Below, one piece after another: positions 1 to 8,792 of a stretch of 64,000 bases of DNA. This DNA comes from Pseudobacteriovorax antillogorgiicola (lineage in GTDB: Bacteria > Bdellovibrionota_B > Oligoflexia > Oligoflexales > Oligoflexaceae): contig NZ_FWZT01000004.1 of the NCBI RefSeq assembly GCF_900177345.1, forward strand, positions 310,001 to 374,000. The letters are read 5' to 3'. A program made the position numbers and the translations under genes. The notes beneath the pieces are model-generated. The model made no database searches, was not told where the DNA came from, and saw nothing but the letters and a program-made list of their open reading frames with translations. The number at the start of each line of letters is the position of its first letter. The first letter of the stretch is position 1.

Positions 1-171
1 TTGAGCCCGACTTTGTCGGTTGCAAGACCCGAATGCGATTTTTTTTAGAGCCTTATCTTTGAGGGAATCGATATTCGAACTTGCGTTGGCTAAAGCTGGT
101 TTTGCCATGCTAACAAGCCCACTGCCTGCGAGAATTGAACTGGCGCCTACTAGGAAACGACGACGATCCAT
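1..171 (-). CDS. PhoD-like phosphatase, N-terminus only (runs off left edge)
   Basis: Only the first 57 residues are in the window. They begin with a twin-arginine signal (MDRRRFL, then a small/hydrophobic stretch ending near AKPALANA), so the product should be exported folded by Tat. The mature part starts KKIAFGSCNRQ. The FGSC-N-Q pattern is typical of the start of the PhoD/alkaline phosphatase D metallophosphoesterase domain, which is usually Tat-exported and removes phosphate from esters in the periplasm. A strong Shine-Dalgarno AGGAGG lies at 184-179, seven bases before the ATG at 171. The metal-binding residues lie outside the window, so the family call rests on the signal and first strand. 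Confidence 0.7.
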   Translation of the reverse strand, partial: MDRRRFLVGASSILAGSGLVSMAKPALANASSNIDSLKDKALKKIAFGSCNRQSRAQ

Positions 172-310
172 AGGGTAGCCTCCTGATATATGTAGTTTTC
201 TTCAAAAATGTGTCGTTATTTGAGCACTCGAACTTAGGCCGCGGATGAAGTGTAATTAAAGATTCTGAAAAGTCATTTCAATTTCCTAAAAGCAAGGAAA
301 ATGGGCTTTA

Positions 311-2254
311 CTATGCGGAAATGAGATTCTCGTCGGAGTAGGCTTTAGCAGGTGCTTGAAACTTAAACCAGGCTTGCTCTGCATGGTGATCGTCCCGAAT
401 AGTTCCTCCATCTGCTTGACAATCCCAGCGTAGGAATCCTTCTTGGTAGGTTTTGCTCAAGCTTCGATAGACGCGATCTTGGATAAACACGACGCTGCCT
501 TGGTAGCCATGTTTTGATAGAACAGGTTTACTCATCGCTTGGTAGTGACGGGCAAGGCCCACAGCACGACCCTTGATATCATACTGCATCGATCCAGATT
601 TTGGATACCGACCTTCAAGATCGCCAATGGTGATACCAACACCGCAGTAGAGATCTTTGCTGTAAGCCATGCTCTCCATTTCCTTGCGGAAGATATAACA
701 AAGCTCCTCCGCTAAGAGGTAGGCATGATCCACCTTGCTTAGTTCAGTGGGAATATGAAAGGGAAAGCCAACTGTAATCATCATTCCGTCATTCCACTGC
801 TGAAGCCGGTAGGCATTCGAGCTGGTAGATGCTGGATCGTAATACTGCTGAAGAGTTTTTTCGATGCGAGCCAGCATGGAATCCAAGTGCTGGGTGTATT
901 GAGGGTCCTTAATATCCTTGCTACTGATAACATCGAAGCATAGCACAACAGCCTCATGGGTGCCGGTAGGCATGGTTCGTTCAAGAGGAGCTCCCTGGCT
1001 AATCTGCTCTAGCACATGGGGGTGAACCATTTTTGATAGTTCAGCTTTGATATGACGAACCGTAGCGAAGCTCTTGGAGAAGCGATTGGTAAGGATCAAC
1101 GATTGACAAACTATCAATGCGAGAGTGGTGTAAGCTACCAATGCAGAGCCATCGAAGACTTGTTGTGTTTGGAGAATATCATGAATCGTTCCACCAAACA
1201 GAATCAAGAAGCCTGCGCTTAGTATCATGGCACCATCCATATTTTGTTTCAGTGCCTTGGCAAGTGACAGGATCGAAAAATAGACTGCTGATAAAGTTAT
1301 AAAGTGAAAAACCCAATTCCGAGGGCCATAGGTCTCTAAAGACGTGAATAATACCAAGAAGCAAAAACAAGAAGATAGAAACCATAGTGTCTTAGTATAG
1401 TTCTCTGGGATTGTGTGCGGGAATATCTCCTGCTGGAATGCTAAGAGGGTCGGCGGTGCGAGATAGTAGGCGATGAAAGAAATTTTCCAGCTCCATTCCC
1501 AACCTAGAGGAAGAATGGCCAGAAGAAATCCAGTTTCAGAATCTACAGCCTGCCTCGCCCCTATGAATAGGCAAAACAATGCAAAGTACAAAGGCGATCG
1601 GTCGTATCGGTTTCGGAGAAAAAATACGACTTGGTAGACGGCCGTAATAAGCATGGCACCGACAACGAAGATATTGAGGTAGTCCAGTCGTTTAAAATTC
1701 GCTTGCATAGCCTCCGGTTTGCCGATACTTATGGGTGGGATACCCATAAACCAACCGTGCCGCATGTTAGTCGTCTGTAGAACAATGTCGTAACTAAGGC
1801 GACCAGGCAAGATGACCCTTGACGACAGCCTTTCAGCTATCACCTCCCGAGCTTCAATCGACATGGTACCCTTGCTACCAACGAGAACATTGTTAACATA
1901 GAGCTTGTAAGCAGGGATCTCTGGTATTTGTAACATTAGAATCTGAGGTTTCTTCACATGAAGCCGATACCGAAACGTGGCGAATTTGCTCTCAATCTGC
2001 TCTACAGCTAGGAATTCGAAGTCAAAGAACTTCTGCAATGCCATCTTTCGATCCGGTTTTATTTTTTTTAGTTCTTTACTAGCCAAATGGCGATCGAAAT
2101 ACACGTCCCAGTCTTGGTCTAGGGGTAAGAGCAACTCGTCTTCCAGTTTTGTGATATCGACGAAGTTTGAATCTTTAGCCTTTGGTTTGCCGCTAAGGGG
2201 CAAAGCTGTAAGCAAGCCACAAACAATTATCCATGTTGGCAAGGCTTTGATCAC
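311..2254 (-). CDS. 7TMR-DISM receptor fused to a degenerate class III nucleotide cyclase domain
   Basis: A 647-residue protein with a signal peptide (about 1-22), a periplasmic sensor domain (about 25-180, 7TMR-DISM extracellular type), seven membrane helices (about 185-395) and a cytoplasmic cyclase-like domain (about 410-640). In the last, AVVLCFDVISS matches the first metal-Asp strand and NDGMMI the second metal Asp. The strand that normally reads YTV-GD-VN-AAR reads YDIKGRAVGLARHY, so the base-selecting Asp is replaced by Arg and the transition-state Asn by Gly. I infer impaired or altered catalysis, perhaps a regulatory pseudo-cyclase. It starts at GTG and overlaps the stop of the upstream gene by four bases (GTGA), so the two are probably translationally coupled. 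Confidence 0.75.
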   Translation of the reverse strand: MIKALPTWIIVCGLLTALPLSGKPKAKDSNFVDITKLEDELLLPLDQDWDVYFDRHLASKELKKIKPDRKMALQKFFDFEFLAVEQIESKFATFRYRLHVKKPQILMLQIPEIPAYKLYVNNVLVGSKGTMSIEAREVIAERLSSRVILPGRLSYDIVLQTTNMRHGWFMGIPPISIGKPEAMQANFKRLDYLNIFVVGAMLITAVYQVVFFLRNRYDRSPLYFALFCLFIGARQAVDSETGFLLAILPLGWEWSWKISFIAYYLAPPTLLAFQQEIFPHTIPENYTKTLWFLSSCFCFLVLFTSLETYGPRNWVFHFITLSAVYFSILSLAKALKQNMDGAMILSAGFLILFGGTIHDILQTQQVFDGSALVAYTTLALIVCQSLILTNRFSKSFATVRHIKAELSKMVHPHVLEQISQGAPLERTMPTGTHEAVVLCFDVISSKDIKDPQYTQHLDSMLARIEKTLQQYYDPASTSSNAYRLQQWNDGMMITVGFPFHIPTELSKVDHAYLLAEELCYIFRKEMESMAYSKDLYCGVGITIGDLEGRYPKSGSMQYDIKGRAVGLARHYQAMSKPVLSKHGYQGSVVFIQDRVYRSLSKTYQEGFLRWDCQADGGTIRDDHHAEQAWFKFQAPAKAYSDENLISA

Positions 2255-3156
2255 TCTTTTACTTCTTCCTGATACTTGGCCTGCGTGTATCCACAGGTGC
2301 GGTCCGTTTGCTTCTCAATTTTGTAGGTCTCCTTTACACATACTTCCTGAGGCTTATCAATGGGGGTAATACCCTGTGCGGTTTTGAGGTGTTTTACTGC
2401 GGCCTTATATTCAGGGTGATCATTGTCCGAATGGTATTTGCAGAATAGCGCGACCGAAAGCATCAACAAGGAACAAGGGTTGTTATCGTCATAACTAATC
2501 GCTTTCTTGTGTAGGGCTATGGACTTGCTTAAATTGCCACGAATTCCCCAGAACCAGTCTACTAGAAAGACATCCGGAACGAGCCTATAAAACAGACCCA
2601 AGCCGTAATAGGCTGCTCCAATGAGACTAACATTAGGGCGAAACTGCATGTTGTAGGAGCTTCGCGTGACTGCAAAGAAGGCATCATGGATTGTTTTTCC
2701 GTGGCGCAACGAAGCGAAAATGCCGTCAATGCTTGATATCTTAGCCAACAGGGAGCCTTGGAAGAACCGGCAGAGAAGGTGATCTCCTTTTATCTCCAAG
2801 CAGGTCTCAACTTTTTGTAAACCGTTTGCCAATATATTACGGGCGATGGGAAAATCATCTTCTGACGAGTAACTCGATGCAAGGATAAAGCTTTCGCTAC
2901 CATGGAGCCAGTAGCCATCGAGCCATTTGCCTTCCTTTTCCAAGACGGTTTCTAGAATGTCGATTCTTTGCTCATGCTCCTTGATAGTAAGAGGAACTTT
3001 TTGAAATTTGTCATGCAATCTCTGAAACTCCTTCGCTAACGAAGGGTACTTAAATAGTGGTTTGGTGTTCACCTCATAGCTGTCCAACGCTTGGGCTGAA
3101 ATGGGCAAAATGAATACAGCGACTAGAACTCGACAAAAGTTTGAAACGATGTGCAT
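2251..3156 (-). CDS. secreted TPR-like protein of unknown function
   Basis: A 301-residue protein with an N-terminal signal peptide ending near ISAQA-LDSY, so it is probably periplasmic. The body is alpha-helical with amphipathic segments like tetratricopeptide units (for example SKSIALHKKAISYDDNNP and PEYKAAVKHLKTAQGITP), together with cysteines that could form disulfides (CLEIKGDHLLCRF). It is the first gene of a two-gene operon with the 7TMR-DISM receptor, whose GTG start overlaps its stop. An accessory or ligand-presenting role for that receptor is plausible but is inference. I do not recognise a named family beyond the helical-repeat character. Confidence 0.6.
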   Translation of the reverse strand: MHIVSNFCRVLVAVFILPISAQALDSYEVNTKPLFKYPSLAKEFQRLHDKFQKVPLTIKEHEQRIDILETVLEKEGKWLDGYWLHGSESFILASSYSSEDDFPIARNILANGLQKVETCLEIKGDHLLCRFFQGSLLAKISSIDGIFASLRHGKTIHDAFFAVTRSSYNMQFRPNVSLIGAAYYGLGLFYRLVPDVFLVDWFWGIRGNLSKSIALHKKAISYDDNNPCSLLMLSVALFCKYHSDNDHPEYKAAVKHLKTAQGITPIDKPQEVCVKETYKIEKQTDRTCGYTQAKYQEEVKE

Positions 3157-3450
3157 GTGAAATCCGTTGTCTCAGTCGTGGCTATTGGTTGTCATCGGTG
3201 GTCTTAAAGAGAAGCTAAGGGAAGAAACTAAAAGAGTCAATAAATTAGGTGCTTAGGGGAAAAACGGCGGGCCAAGGATCGACTGGTGGCAAATCAGGCA
3301 TAGTTCGAATTTAGAAATTAAAGTAGCTTATTACAGAATCTATTTTGGGTTTTTTAAAAATGCAGCTGAGACTTGCCAAAGATTTTAGTGACGGGCCTCA
3401 ATTCTCAGATCAGCTGGTCGAAGGAGAGAAGACGACTGCAGGAGGTCAGG

Positions 3451-4242
3451 ATGATACGTATGGTAAGAGGAATGTGCCTTGTTGCGTCTTTCTTGATGGC
3501 AAGCCCTGCCTTTGGATTTCTAGGGGTGGTATGGGAGTACATCAGTCAATATCAAATCGGTATCGATTATTCTGCATCAACTGATGTAATTGTGATGTCT
3601 TATGAGATGGATCGCTCGGGAGGCATCCCATCGTCCTGTGTGGAAAGTATAAAGAGCGATCTGAGGCAGATCTGTACTCATGATATTGTTGGGGGGCAAA
3701 GTAGTGGCTTTGGGTTATTTCTTCAGCAAGCGTTTCGCCGGCAGGGCGATTATCATGTTGATTTTGATCTAAGCCTCGGGGTGCGCTACCTCACTGGTCA
3801 GATTCCGGAAGATGAGCTGCTTGCAATAGAAGCTCAAGGCCTACCACTCACCGAGGCATCTTTCACTTTGGGAGTTGCCATTGCCAAACCCTATATCGAA
3901 CTGGGCTACACTCCACTCATGGGTTTTCCAGATATCTTGCTGCGATTTGGTCCCGTGATTCAAGCAGGAGCAGGTGCAGTTTCGATTAACGAAGAATCGA
4001 AGGACGTAGCTGTTGCTGTGTCATCGGGAGTGACTGGCTACGTAGAGCTTGAAATTGTATTTCTACGCTTTGGCGACGGAGCATTTTCTATTTACTCGTC
4101 TAAGGATGGTGCGGGCCGTGACGGGACGCCCTTATACCCAGATTCCGTTGCTGGGATGGATGATTTTGAAGGCGAGTTTAAGCGTAGTGTCGGGGGAGCA
4201 GCCCTAGGCTATGGTATGAAGTTGGTCCTTAACTGGCCGTAG
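3451..4242 (+). CDS. secreted protein, possible small outer-membrane barrel
   Basis: The ORF is open from 3373, but an AGGAGG at 3440-3445 places the start at ATG 3451, giving 263 residues. The N-terminus is a clean signal peptide (MIRMVRGMCLVASFLMAS, cleavage near SPAFG). The mature part has alternating hydrophobic/polar strands rich in Gly and aromatics (VDFDLSLGVRYLTG, ASFTLGVAIAKPYIELGY, GYVELEIVFLRFG). It ends in a beta strand (LGYGMKLVLNWP), as in an outer-membrane barrel or periplasmic beta protein. Two cysteines near residues 66 and 79 could pair. No catalytic motif is visible, and it stands alone between divergent and downstream genes. Confidence 0.6.
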   Translation: MIRMVRGMCLVASFLMASPAFGFLGVVWEYISQYQIGIDYSASTDVIVMSYEMDRSGGIPSSCVESIKSDLRQICTHDIVGGQSSGFGLFLQQAFRRQGDYHVDFDLSLGVRYLTGQIPEDELLAIEAQGLPLTEASFTLGVAIAKPYIELGYTPLMGFPDILLRFGPVIQAGAGAVSINEESKDVAVAVSSGVTGYVELEIVFLRFGDGAFSIYSSKDGAGRDGTPLYPDSVAGMDDFEGEFKRSVGGAALGYGMKLVLNWP

Positions 4243-4384
4243 TTCCACCCGTAAGCTCACCATTCTAGTCCATAAAAATTAGTTTTTAAAATTATATTGA
4301 TTACAGTAGTTTGGAAAAATCTTTGAACTCTTGCAAAGAGACTACCGATAAGAAAAAGGCAAGGGATCATTAGAGGTGCATTTC

Positions 4385-5617
4385 ATGAAATACTCTCTGA
4401 CATTTTTATGTCTGCTGGTATCGGTGCTGGCCTGTAAGCGGTCGCGAATCCTAACGGACGATATCGGTGAGAATCAAGAGCTATCGAGTGGGGCAAATCT
4501 TGAGGCGCAGCCTATTGTTGACAACGCTCCCAACGGTGAGTCGAGAATCACTCAGCTACAGATTGCCGTGACCGGCCCAGGGTTAACTCACTTTATCTAT
4601 AAGATCGGCCCCAGTGACCAAACAAATTGTTTACTGGCGTCAGGCTATAACACGCGAGCGATCTCTGAAGGTATTACAGACGATATCTCTTCGTTACCTG
4701 ACGGTCCGATCACTCTATGCATCGTGGTGCAAAAGGGTGATCAATGGCAGGATTATGGAGAAGCAACAAAACTTACCTGGACTAAGGCAACAGGTGCTTT
4801 GGAATCAATTCAAGGCCTGACATCGGTGATTACAACCCAGAAAATTAGCCTTTTTTGGGAAGCTAGTTCTAGCTCCGAAGGAACGTTAGTGGTCCGTAGT
4901 CAACAGCCGATAGCTTGGAGCCCTGAAGACGGGCAAGTTTACGCTCCCGGCGAGACGATTGAGGATGTGGAGATTCTAGCGAGTGGTGACATCCTGAGCT
5001 ACGAAGACGATGGCTTAACCGATAATCAAAGCTATTATTATGCGGTATATGCCTACGATATTGAAAATCGATACGCTCCACCTAGTTTAGAAGCTGGTAT
5101 CCCGAGTGCAACACCATATACTTGGATTTCTCTTTCGTCCGGTGCCTTGACGAGTGGTGCCGTGCAAGGCGGAACTCGTTTTGATGGTTCCCGTGAGCTG
5201 TATATCTGTCGCGCGATATTGAAAGATCAAAGTGGAACGGTGATTACTGCGCGACATCCCGGCAAGTTTATACCAGACTTGAAGGGTGATCCCAGTGCTG
5301 GCAGGTGTTACTATGCCTTCGGTGAAGGGACGGTGCGGGCTGATGAGTTTGAAATCCTAGTTCTGACCCGTGGAACGTTTGAAGAAGCCTTCCAGTGGCA
5401 GGATTTTACAGTGGGTGATCCTTTAGACCCTAAGGTGTTTGTCGCTGGTAATGAAGGAGCTGACCGCGATTTGTTTGTTTGCCGCTTTCAGAATGGAGTT
5501 AACAACCTATTCACTCCAGGGAAAACCTTCCAGGGAGACCCTTGTCATATCGATGCCATTGGCGCTCCGAATAGCCTTCGGCAAAGTGCAAGCTTTCAGA
5601 TTTTGCTAAGCAAGTAG
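4385..5617 (+). CDS. lipoprotein with FnIII-like and two DM9/DUF3421 repeats
   Basis: A 410-residue lipoprotein; lipobox VSVLAC sits after the signal peptide. The GTG at 4376 overlaps the apparent ribosome site (GAGG, 4373-4376), so ATG 4385 is preferred. After a low-complexity linker, residues about 45-235 look like beta-sandwich modules, the second FnIII-like (ISLFWEAS ... YYYAVYAYD). The C-terminal 160 residues hold two copies of a pattern I recognise as DM9/DUF3421: xVxGG(T/N)xxDG then LYICRA or LFVCRF, then PGKFIP or PGKTFQ, then a CYYAF- or CHIDA-type strand. DM9 domains elsewhere bind carbohydrate, so a surface glycan-binding lipoprotein is a reasonable inference. A hairpin terminator follows directly. 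Confidence 0.65.
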   Translation: MKYSLTFLCLLVSVLACKRSRILTDDIGENQELSSGANLEAQPIVDNAPNGESRITQLQIAVTGPGLTHFIYKIGPSDQTNCLLASGYNTRAISEGITDDISSLPDGPITLCIVVQKGDQWQDYGEATKLTWTKATGALESIQGLTSVITTQKISLFWEASSSSEGTLVVRSQQPIAWSPEDGQVYAPGETIEDVEILASGDILSYEDDGLTDNQSYYYAVYAYDIENRYAPPSLEAGIPSATPYTWISLSSGALTSGAVQGGTRFDGSRELYICRAILKDQSGTVITARHPGKFIPDLKGDPSAGRCYYAFGEGTVRADEFEILVLTRGTFEEAFQWQDFTVGDPLDPKVFVAGNEGADRDLFVCRFQNGVNNLFTPGKTFQGDPCHIDAIGAPNSLRQSASFQILLSK

Positions 5618-5642
5618 CGCGAAGAACGATCCGCGCTTTTTT
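5616..5642 (+). terminator. Rho-independent terminator after the DM9 lipoprotein gene
   Basis: AGCGCG at 5616-5621 pairs with CGCGCT at 5632-5637 around a ten-base loop, followed by a run of six T (5637-5642). It overlaps the stop codon of the upstream + gene and lies just before the stop of rsmE on the opposite strand. Confidence 0.75.
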
Positions 5643-6366
5643 ATTCTTCGAGCAAGCCTCGTGCTTGCGCCACCAAGGTTAGAGCTGCAATAAATGCGGT
5701 ATCGCTACGCATCACTCTAGACCCCAGTAAATATGAGCTTATCTCTAGCTCCGCCATCAATTGGCGCTCACGATCACTCCAGCCTCGTTCTGAACCAATG
5801 TATATGCTTGACGCGAGACTGGGCGTCGGGGCCATGAATTGTTTGAAGCTTCTAGCGTGGACGTTGTTGTCAAAGGCGATATGCTGGCTATCGAGCACCA
5901 AGCTATGAGCGTCACGTAACGATAGTCCTCGCTGCACTTTCGGCAGGCGGGTGGTATAAGTTTGGCTGGCACCCTGCTTGAGAAGCTCTCTCACTTGGCT
6001 CGCTTCCCAAACGTGAGAGTCCCGGTAGGATTTTTCACCGAGGTCGCTATCGATAAAGGTGAGGGATGCGACACCCATACAGGTGGCATCACGGAGCATT
6101 CTCTTCGCGCTGTTGGGCCGGGGTGTTCCGCAAATAAGGTGAATGGGGAAAGGGGCCGGTGCAGCTTGGTGCCATTCGTGTCGGAAGTAGATCTTCTGAT
6201 CTTCCATTCTTAAGATCGTACTGTATCCCAAAGGCCCATCAACCAAGCCAGAGCGGAATTGCTCTCCGACGCCTAGCTTCAGAATCTTACGAATATGCTT
6301 CGCCCGAGGATCGTTAAAGGCGAGAGCGGCTTGTGCTTCCTGATCTTCAAACAGAACGAGATTCAT
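5641..6366 (-). CDS. rsmE: 16S rRNA m3U1498 methyltransferase RsmE
   Basis: A 241-residue SPOUT-fold methyltransferase that methylates U1498 of 16S rRNA in assembled 30S subunits, using S-adenosylmethionine. The N-terminal PUA-like part carries DPRAKHIRKILKLGVGE. The knotted C-terminal SAM site shows the RsmE signature: IYIGSERGWSDRE followed by LGSRVMRSDTAFIAAL (family pattern IGPEGG-s--E then LG-RILR-ETA). The usual GPEGG reads GSERG here, a mild deviation. ATG 6366 (MNLVLFEDQE) is preferred over the longer frame to 6426 because AAGGA lies just upstream and homologues begin near this point. It stands alone, convergent with the DM9 lipoprotein gene. Confidence 0.9.
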   Translation of the reverse strand: MNLVLFEDQEAQAALAFNDPRAKHIRKILKLGVGEQFRSGLVDGPLGYSTILRMEDQKIYFRHEWHQAAPAPFPIHLICGTPRPNSAKRMLRDATCMGVASLTFIDSDLGEKSYRDSHVWEASQVRELLKQGASQTYTTRLPKVQRGLSLRDAHSLVLDSQHIAFDNNVHARSFKQFMAPTPSLASSIYIGSERGWSDRERQLMAELEISSYLLGSRVMRSDTAFIAALTLVAQARGLLEE

Positions 6367-6746
6367 GGCTGTCCTTTTCCCAATGTCCGTTGCAGGGCAA
6401 ATTAGCACAGGTGAGCTTGGGGGCAAGGCTTAAATTTGTCTTCATCTCGGTTTCTTATATGGTAAGAACTTTGGGCTCTCTCAGCCAGGAGCTAATAGAG
6501 CAAAACTATAGCTCTTTGTGGCAATCCTATAGTCATAAAAAAAATAAAGAGTTTAGCGACTTAGCCTTGCAGACGGGCAATTTTTACCTTGCGTAAATAC
6601 TTAAGCGACCTTATTTCATACAGTGATTTCAGTGGGATAGTGATTTATGTGAACTAGGAAAATTTTAGCTGCTAGCGCTTCGCATCGATAGGGTTTAGGA
6701 ATTCAGGATGAGTTCAAAACACCCAGAAGTCAGGAGGATGTTCATA
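6367..6746. other. intergenic region, rsmE/flagellin divergent promoters
   Basis: 380 bases separate the divergent starts of rsmE and flagellin. There is one small inverted repeat (AGAGC 6497-6501 with GCTCT 6511-6515) and an A/T-rich stretch near 6536-6560. I looked for sigma-28 (TAAA then CCGATA) and sigma-54 (GG-N10-GC) flagellar promoters and found no convincing match. A strong AGGAGG at 6732-6737 serves the flagellin start. Confidence 0.5.
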
Positions 6747-7670
6747 ATGGGATTGCGTATTAGAACCAACGTGGCGTCGATCAATGCTCAAAGACGATTG
6801 GCTCGTTCGACACAAGCGTTGACAGACTCTTCAGGAAAGTTATCGTCAGGTAAGAGAATTAACAAAGCTGCTGATGACGCTGCTGGTCTAGCGATATCAT
6901 CAAACTTGAATGCTGATGTTCGCTCCTTGTCACAGGCCAAGCGAAATGCGGCTGATGGTATCTCGCTGGTGCAGACCGCGGAAGGTAGCTTGGTCGAGAC
7001 TACATCCATGCTTACGCGCCTTCGTGAGCTAGCCGTCCAGGCTGCCAGTGATACCGTAGGGCAGACAGAGCGAGCCTTTCTTAATAAGGAATTCGTTGCT
7101 CTTAAAGACGAGATCGACCGTATTGCTAATGCTACAGAGTATAACGGCACTCGTTTGTTAATTGGCCAAGCTGACGTTGGAGACGAAATCGCCAACCAAG
7201 AGGGAACGTTTCCACTGGAAATCCAGATCAGTAAAGACTACTACGAAGAAGTTGACGATGTTGAGCAAAGAAACCAAGTCAACATTATTAAGATCGACTT
7301 AGGCAACATCAATGCCTTCACGGATGGTGAAGGATCTCTCGATATTGGCCGTGCCGAAGAAGGTACACAGGTCGATAACAAGCAAGATGCCCAGAATAGT
7401 ATCATGAAGCTCGATGACGCGCTCGTTAAAGTGAGTGACTATCGTGCCTATCTCGGTTCGATTCAAAACCGTCTCGGATCGACAATTAACAACTTGGGTG
7501 TGCAAATTGAGAACTTGTCTGCAGCACGGAGTCGTATCGAAGATACAGACTTTGCCAACGAGACAGCTCGCTACACCTCAGAGAAGATCCTTCAGCAGGC
7601 TGGTTCTTCTGTGTTGGCGCAGGCCAATCAGCAGCCTCAGATTGCACTTGGACTTGTCCAGGCTCTCTAG
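6747..7670 (+). CDS. fliC: flagellin
   Basis: A 307-residue flagellin, the filament subunit exported by the flagellar type III system. The conserved D0/D1 ends are both present: [17 protein letters not shown], then [20 protein letters not shown] and AISSNL at the N-terminus; [19 protein letters not shown], then [16 protein letters not shown] at the C-terminus. The central variable region (about 150-225) is short, typical of small flagellins without an elaborate D2/D3. Start is ATG 6747, nine bases after AGGAGG; the in-frame ATG at 6738 directly abuts the Shine-Dalgarno. It is monocistronic with a hairpin downstream. No chaperone or cap gene is adjacent, so it is probably one of several flagellin genes. 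Confidence 0.95.
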   Translation: MGLRIRTNVASINAQRRLARSTQALTDSSGKLSSGKRINKAADDAAGLAISSNLNADVRSLSQAKRNAADGISLVQTAEGSLVETTSMLTRLRELAVQAASDTVGQTERAFLNKEFVALKDEIDRIANATEYNGTRLLIGQADVGDEIANQEGTFPLEIQISKDYYEEVDDVEQRNQVNIIKIDLGNINAFTDGEGSLDIGRAEEGTQVDNKQDAQNSIMKLDDALVKVSDYRAYLGSIQNRLGSTINNLGVQIENLSAARSRIEDTDFANETARYTSEKILQQAGSSVLAQANQQPQIALGLVQAL

Positions 7671-7700
7671 CTTATTCACGACTTCATCCAGACCGATTCA

Positions 7701-7740
7701 AGGGGCAAGGCATAGGCCTTTCCCCCTGTTTCTTCGCTTT
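7701..7740 (+). terminator. hairpin terminator after flagellin
   Basis: AGGGGCAAGGC (7701-7711) pairs with GCCTTTCCCCCT (from 7716) with one mismatch around a tiny loop, then a T-rich but interrupted tail. Its position 30 bases after the flagellin stop fits a terminator. Confidence 0.6.
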
Positions 7741-7841
7741 TACCCTATCTTGTTGTAGTCCGATAAACCCTCTACTAGCCAGAATCAATACCCTTTTGTG
7801 GGTAGGCAGACATTTCCTTATGAGGACTGTTGTGCTCTCCG

Positions 7842-8465
7842 ATGGTCTCTTCAGAGAAAAACGATGGGTGGGCGTACGGGTTGATCACGAAGCAGGATAT
7901 TAAAGACATTCTGAAAAAGGACTTTTACGAAGACCTTGCGCCTTCCTTAAAGCAACTGTGGGAGCTTACTCCTCAGCAGGATGGTCACTCAGGGGAGCAT
8001 GTTGAGGCCAGGTTTCCGAAAAAATGCACCAAGTGTGGACATATTTACCATTCTCCAACTGAATTCATGAGTGAAACGAATGTTTTGGATACCGAAGAAA
8101 GAGATATCTGTTATCAAATCGCAGGCCGCACTAGAATTTTCCGCTATCGTAATTGCCCACCCCCATGCAATAGCACGTTAGTAGTAGTTACCGAAGAGCG
8201 ACGGGATACCAGCAAACTAGGCTTAGAGAGGCGCCGATTATTTGGAGTCGTTCATCGTCAGATGAATGAGACTCTCGCTAATTTATCTCCCGGTGTAACC
8301 CATAGTCTTACACTTTATCTATTTCGTGCCATCGCTTTTGAAGGCTTGTCACCTATGGAAGCCTACGTTCTCATGAAACGCGATATTGAGACTAAACGTT
8401 TCCTAGGATTCGAAGATGAAGCGCCGGTACTGGTAGAAAATGTTGATGATAGCAAGGCGGGATAA
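7842..8465 (+). CDS. unknown protein with a four-cysteine zinc-ribbon-like core
   Basis: About 207 residues from ATG 7842; an in-frame TTG at 7830 is also possible, and GAGGA at 7822-7826 fits neither ideally. There is no signal peptide, so it should be cytoplasmic. The central region has CTKCGHIYHSPTEF, then DICYQ and CPPPC, which looks like a metal-binding ribbon. The C-terminal half is helical (GLSPMEAYVLMKRDIE). I do not recognise the family. It follows flagellin but is separated from it by a hairpin, and it is followed by a strong hairpin shared with HU, so it is its own transcription unit. A regulatory or flagella-linked role is only suggested by position. Confidence 0.6.
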   Translation: MVSSEKNDGWAYGLITKQDIKDILKKDFYEDLAPSLKQLWELTPQQDGHSGEHVEARFPKKCTKCGHIYHSPTEFMSETNVLDTEERDICYQIAGRTRIFRYRNCPPPCNSTLVVVTEERRDTSKLGLERRRLFGVVHRQMNETLANLSPGVTHSLTLYLFRAIAFEGLSPMEAYVLMKRDIETKRFLGFEDEAPVLVENVDDSKAG

Positions 8466-8467
8466 GA

Positions 8468-8489
8468 AGAGGCGGAACAATCCGCCTCT
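8468..8489. terminator. perfect hairpin between convergent genes (bidirectional terminator)
   Basis: AGAGGCGG (8468-8475) and CCGCCTCT (8482-8489) form an 8-bp perfect stem with a six-base loop. It sits between the + strand zinc-ribbon gene stop and the HU stop, so it could end both transcripts. T tracts are weak on both sides. Confidence 0.65.
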
Positions 8490-8495
8490 ATTCGA

Positions 8496-8792
8496 TTACT
8501 TCTTTTTCTTAGGCTGGATGTGAGTCTTAAGCTCAGTACCAGCGCGGAAAACAGGAACCTTACGCTTAGGAATCTTTACCTTGTCGCCAGTTTGTGGGTT
8601 GATACCCGTTCTAGCAGCGCGCTCAGAAACTTTGAACTTGCCGAAACCAGGAAGAACGAAGTCGCTTTCAAGCTTATTCTTCTTAAAGTGCTTGTAGCCT
8701 AGGTCCTTATAGGCGTCGAAAACTCGTTTAACATCTGCTTTGCTAAGTTCGGTTTCTGCTGCGATCGCGTCGAACAATTCTGCTTGAGTCAT
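8496..8792 (-). CDS. HU/IHF-family histone-like DNA-binding protein
   Basis: A 98-residue member of the bacterial HU/IHF family, which bends and compacts DNA as a dimer in the nucleoid. The N-terminus MTQAELFDAIAAETELSKADVKRVF is the canonical helical dimerisation region. LPGFGKFKVSERAARTG and NPQTGDKVKIPKR form the beta-arm with the Arg/Lys and Pro intercalation region, and KVPVFRAGTELK is the C-terminal helix. A lysine tail (KKKK) extends it slightly beyond the usual 90 residues. GGAGG lies seven bases before the ATG. I cannot distinguish an HU homodimer subunit from an IHF-like subunit. Confidence 0.95.
   Translation of the reverse strand: MTQAELFDAIAAETELSKADVKRVFDAYKDLGYKHFKKNKLESDFVLPGFGKFKVSERAARTGINPQTGDKVKIPKRKVPVFRAGTELKTHIQPKKKK

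Noticed and set aside
6560-6600. Possible sigma-54 promoter before flagellin (GGGCAATTTTTACCTTGC)
   Set aside because: The GG and GC elements are three bases too far apart for a -24/-12 promoter.
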